In this document: positions 43,102 through 45,572 of the stretch, one piece after another
How positions within the stretch are numbered: position 1 is the first letter of the stretch
Layout: every line of letters begins with the position of its first letter
Assembly: GCA_016926805.1 (NCBI GenBank)
Contig: JAFGNV010000206.1
Coordinates: 1-45,572 of the forward strand
Reading direction: 5' to 3'
DNA from: Anaerolineae bacterium
Lineage (GTDB): Bacteria > Chloroflexota > Anaerolineae > 4572-78 > J111
Length of the DNA: 45,572 nt
The notes under the pieces: model-generated
Seen by the model: only the letters and a program-made list of their open reading frames with translations
Database searches by the model: none
Told to the model about the DNA's origin: nothing
Position numbers and translations under genes: made by a program

Positions 43102-45572
43102 TTACCCTGCGCTTTCTTCAATAATTTTTATTTCCTCATCACTTAAATTATACAACGCATACACCAGCTTATCAATTTGCCGGTCGGTGGCCTCAATTTG
43201 ACGTTGCCGCATGGTTTTGGCCTGGGGCGTTTGGGGTTGGTTGAGTTGTTGGTGCAGGGTGAGCATTTGCTCCACCAACGATACCATTTTATCGTGTTTG
43301 GCTTTGTCGGTGGGGTCATCAAAGTTGATGGTGCGAATGGGTAAACGTTCTATGTATTGCCGATTGTAGGCGTAATATCCACCACTGAACTGGCTGCTTG
43401 TTTGTTTCAGCACCCAATCAAGCAATCTTGAATTTAGTAAACCAAGCAAATAAGGGTATGCCAGAAATGAGAATTCTTCTTTAAGTGTAATTCCATAGCC
43501 ACCGCCACCACCGCCACCACTTCCAACAAAGTAATAATAGTCAGTCTTATCAAGAGTAAATGATGCATGACTTGCAATGCTGGGGGTTAGAATTTTCTCT
43601 TGTTCCATCTCGCTTAGATTCTGTGTACGTCCAAAAGCATACCACTTATCATGTTTCCATTTTCCTCTTTCGCGTGCCTCAAGCCTCGAACGATTTTCTT
43701 TCAAATATCTCCAAACCTTTGGGTAATTTTGTGCCAATTCCTGAGTACTTAACAATTGAGCTTGCTTACCAATGAGTTTATATGGGAAAAGAATAGATTT
43801 GGTAATTTCGGAAACATAATAACGTCTCAAGTTAACAGAACCTTTACAAAGTGGATGCATTAGCTCCGGTTCCAGTTCGTAAATCTTTTCTGTAGCATCT
43901 GACCTAAATGTAATCTCTGAAATAGTATCCAGTATAAATACAGGGTCTGCGCCTGTAACCAATCCTTGAAATATCTTTTGCGTTACATCGCCTAACGTGG
44001 TAGGTATTTCTCCTAGCCTATTAAATAAATTTGCCCCTGGCCCTACAACGAAATTCCATTCTTTCGCTGTAACATAACTGGTTGGAATTTCTCCCTCCAC
44101 CTGCGGAATCCCTAGTCGCCAATCAGAAAGACTATCAGTCTGAACAAAATTAATTTGTCCGGTAGGTTGTTTATTCAGGAATAACAAACAGGTATAGGTC
44201 ATCGCATTAGCAAAAATCTGTTGGTCGCCAAAGTGAACAATATTGCTCAAGTGCTTGCCTTGGGCCAGCAAACCGCGTAAGGGTTCGCCATACTGGGCAT
44301 TAAAAAACTTATGAGGCAGAATAAACCCTAACCGGCCTTGTTTATTGAGTAAACTTAACCCCTTCTCCACAAACACCACATAAATGTCATAATTGCCTTT
44401 GCTGGCGGCGATATAGCGTTGTTTGTAAAATTCAACTTCCTTTGAGGTCCATTCTTTCATTGCCTGGATGCGGATGTAGGGCGGATTGCCAATCACTGCG
44501 TCAAAGCCGCCGAGGTGGCCCTCACCCCCGGCCCCTCTCCCGCCGGGAGAGGGGGGAAGCCCGCCGGGAGAGGGGGGAAGCGGCTGTTCCCCTCGCCCCC
44601 TGGGAGAGGGGTTAGGGGTGAGGGCCTCAGGGGTGAGGGCCTCCCAGATTGCCTCTAAAACAGCTTGCGTGTTTTGCAATACCTCGTTATTCCAAAATCG
44701 CAGCACCTTAACGCCCTGGTCGGCCAACTTTTTTGTTCGCTCGGCATCATAGCGGGCCTGTTCGGCTTCGGCGTGACCGCCGCCGTCCAATTCAACCGCC
44801 AGTTTGGCTTCGTGGCAGTAAAAGTCAAGGATGTAACCGGCCAGAAGATGTTGGCGGCGGAATTTGGCCCCGCCAAGTTGGCGATTGCGCAAGAGTTGCC
44901 ACAACAGTTGTTCGGCGTCGGTGGCGTTTTGGCGCAATTCGCGGCAGCGTTGGAGTAGGGAGGGAGGAAAAGGAGGTTTGGCAATAAAACCCTCACCCCC
45001 GGCCCCTCTCCCGCCAGGAGAGGGGGGAAGTCCGGTGGGAGAGGGGGGAAGCGGCTGTTCCCCTCGCCCCCTGGGAGAGGGGTTAGGGGTGAGGGCCTGC
45101 GGCGCAAACACCTGGGGAAATTCCTTTTGCCAGTCAAAAGCGTTAATGCGGTATTGTTCGTCTTCGTCAAACAGCCCCAAGCCCATTTGCTGGCCGTCGT
45201 AAAAATCATAACCAATCAGAGAGTTGCCACACTTAATGTTTTGGTCAAGGTCGGGCAATACTCGCTCTTGTTCCAAACTTAATTGTTTAGGTACGCTTTG
45301 CTCATTTTCCAGCACCTTCAACAGCAAAGAGAGTTTGGTCACTTCCACGGCCTGGGGGTCAATGTCTACGCCAAAAATGTGGGTCAGCAAAATACGCTTG
45401 CGCTCGTCAACCGTCAATCGCCAGTTGGGAATGTCGGGGTCGGTGGTCGGAGTCCCACCATAGGTGGGAGTCCCACCATAGGTGGGGGCGGGGTAAATGG
45501 GCGCGTTTTTCTGGGTAGCCCGTTTGCCGGGGTCGTTGTTGACGTACCAGTTGAGATACCAGTCCAGCAAGA
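43102..45572 (-). CDS. Type IIG-like (Eco57I/TaqI) DNA adenine methyltransferase with inserted DUF559 domain, 5' partial
   Basis: The C-terminal ~823 residues of a large N6-adenine methyltransferase; the start lies beyond the window, since the first codons are TTG CTG with no Met. ILLTHIFGVDIDPQAVEVTK and LSLLLKVLENE are the Eco57I-type SAM region. LDQNIKCGNSLIGYDF and FDAVIGNPPYIRI (NPPY at 362-365 of the visible frame) are the catalytic motifs. A TaqI_C-like target-recognition region spans about 480-740. Between LIGYDF and NPPY sits an extra ~200 residues: a DUF559 endonuclease-like domain (about 199-311) between two near-identical ALTPNPSPRGRGEQPLPPSP peptides. Another insert is YGGTPTYGGTPT (about 31-42). 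It probably modifies and restricts phage DNA. The frame is intact. Confidence 0.85.
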   Translation of the reverse strand, partial: LLDWYLNWYVNNDPGKRATQKNAPIYPAPTYGGTPTYGGTPTTDPDIPNWRLTVDERKRILLTHIFGVDIDPQAVEVTKLSLLLKVLENEQSVPKQLSLEQERVLPDLDQNIKCGNSLIGYDFYDGQQMGLGLFDEDEQYRINAFDWQKEFPQVFAPQALTPNPSPRGRGEQPLPPSPTGLPPSPGGRGAGGEGFIAKPPFPPSLLQRCRELRQNATDAEQLLWQLLRNRQLGGAKFRRQHLLAGYILDFYCHEAKLAVELDGGGHAEAEQARYDAERTKKLADQGVKVLRFWNNEVLQNTQAVLEAIWEALTPEALTPNPSPRGRGEQPLPPSPGGLPPSPGGRGAGGEGHLGGFDAVIGNPPYIRIQAMKEWTSKEVEFYKQRYIAASKGNYDIYVVFVEKGLSLLNKQGRLGFILPHKFFNAQYGEPLRGLLAQGKHLSNIVHFGDQQIFANAMTYTCLLFLNKQPTGQINFVQTDSLSDWRLGIPQVEGEIPTSYVTAKEWNFVVGPGANLFNRLGEIPTTLGDVTQKIFQGLVTGADPVFILDTISEITFRSDATEKIYELEPELMHPLCKGSVNLRRYYVSEITKSILFPYKLIGKQAQLLSTQELAQNYPKVWRYLKENRSRLEARERGKWKHDKWYAFGRTQNLSEMEQEKILTPSIASHASFTLDKTDYYYFVGSGGGGGGGYGITLKEEFSFLAYPYLLGLLNSRLLDWVLKQTSSQFSGGYYAYNRQYIERLPIRTINFDDPTDKAKHDKMVSLVEQMLTLHQQLNQPQTPQAKTMRQRQIEATDRQIDKLVYALYNLSDEEIKIIEESAG
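43167..43315 (-). repeat. Parent copy of the 149-bp direct repeat, within the methyltransferase 3' end
   Basis: Codes for residues 753-802 of the visible frame (PTDKAKHDKMVSLVEQML up to TDRQIDK). Its duplicate lies at 42350-42498, 817 bp away in the same orientation, 141 of 149 positions identical. The antitoxin-toxin pair lies between the two copies. Confidence 0.8.
44519..44627. repeat. 109-bp palindromic repeat, copy 2 (in-frame in the methyltransferase)
   Basis: Has 10-bp inverted ends CCCTCACCCC (44519-44528) and GGGGTGAGGG (44615-44624), with CCCCTCTCCC and GGGAGAGGGG stems inside. It matches 44990-45098 with 4 differences in 109 bp. A further GGGGTGAGGG copy (44630-44639) follows. Translated as part of the methyltransferase on the minus strand. 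Confidence 0.85.
44990..45098. repeat. 109-bp palindromic repeat, copy 1 (in-frame in the methyltransferase)
   Basis: Ends CCCTCACCCC (44990-44999) and GGGGTGAGGG (45086-45095) are perfect inverted repeats; inner CCCCTCTCCC / GGGAGAGGGG stems pair as well. It is 105 of 109 identical to 44519-44627. It encodes the first of the two repeated Pro-rich peptides. Confidence 0.85.
45451..45486 (-). repeat. Two identical tandem 18-bp palindromic units, in frame
   Basis: Units 45451-45468 and 45469-45486 are identical, and each contains CCCACC-ATA-GGTGGG. On the minus strand each codes for six residues, giving YGGTPTYGGTPT near the start of the visible frame. The family's usual sequence runs from PIYPAP into the TVDERKRILL region without such a repeat, so it is an in-frame addition. 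Confidence 0.7.

Larger units (their letters stand above)
44519..45098 (-). mobile_element. Repeat-DUF559-repeat unit inserted in frame in a DNA methyltransferase
   Basis: Two direct 109-bp palindromic repeats (44519-44627 and 44990-45098) flank a DUF559 domain coded on the minus strand. Repeat-to-repeat spacing is 471 bp, exactly 157 codons, so both repeats are read in the same frame as ALTPNPSPRGRGEQPLPPSP. The domain (about 199-311) starts PFPPSLLQRCRELRQNATDA, contains YILDFYCHEAKLAVELDGGG with acidic residues at 249, 260 and 262, and ends GVKVLRFWNNEVLQNT. This is the Vsr-like endonuclease pattern of DUF559. No target duplication was found. Movement is inferred from structure. Confidence 0.65.

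Noticed and set aside
44519..45098. CRISPR array or toxin-like direct repeats
   Set aside because: Only two repeat copies, no regular short spacers, and the sequence between is a coding DUF559 domain.

Overview
The window reads as a chromosomal segment of an uncultured Chloroflexota-like bacterium (Anaerolineae or a relative). This is inferred from gene style: a P-loop/nSTAND ATPase joined to a WD40-like propeller, membrane-anchored proteins with Pro/Thr-rich linkers, a COG2229-type small GTPase and an O-antigen ligase-TPR giant. No rRNA, tRNA or CRISPR array was recognised.

Region 1 (1-2037, + strand) carries glmS, which makes glucosamine-6-phosphate, an amino-sugar precursor for envelope glycans. 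Region 2 (2056-22820, - strand) is a surface polysaccharide locus. It is read from an EPS-type winged-helix regulator (GTG start, preceded by two tandem TTCA-N5-TGAA sites) through rfbF, rfbG, a sugar C-methyltransferase, a 3,5-epimerase and an SDR reductase. A CmcI-like methyltransferase, a Wzx-type flippase, six soluble glycosyltransferases and one GT-C membrane glycosyltransferase follow, with a Wzy/WaaL-like polymerase-ligase carrying TPRs at the end. Many genes overlap by 4 nt (ATGA) or sit a few bases apart. The gene set predicts a CDP-linked, C-methyl-branched 6-deoxyhexose built into a flippase-exported glycan. No initiating phosphoglycosyltransferase or chain-length regulator lies in the window.

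Region 3 (22926-33993) holds housekeeping and accessory genes: an SCP2-domain protein, a cupin, RadC, a PLP alpha-oxoamine synthase followed by a lipid kinase and a methyltransferase (possibly a lipid module), an nSTAND-TM-propeller protein, two membrane-anchored Pro/Thr-rich proteins and threonine synthase. Region 4 (34104-39606) holds a palindromic repeat, a HAD-like protein, and a sugar operon: a single-chain MalF-MalG fusion permease, a GH4 phosphoglycosidase and a BadF/NagK-type sugar kinase. Region 5 (39596-42314) holds a pentapeptide-repeat protein, a small GTPase, a complete 93-bp MITE with 14-bp inverted ends and an 8-bp target duplication, and an MFS transporter.

Region 6 (42350-45572, - strand, running off the window) is the most unusual. 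A type IIG-like DNA methyltransferase is interrupted in frame, just before its NPPY motif, by a 580-bp unit made of a DUF559 endonuclease domain between two 109-bp direct repeats. The same gene also carries an in-frame tandem 18-bp palindromic repeat. It is followed by a PIN-toxin/antitoxin pair, and beyond the toxin lies a 149-bp duplicate of the methyltransferase's own 3' end. Several intergenic copies of a G-rich repeat are scattered through the window. The recurring theme is small repeats and passengers entering genes and intergenic spaces without breaking them.
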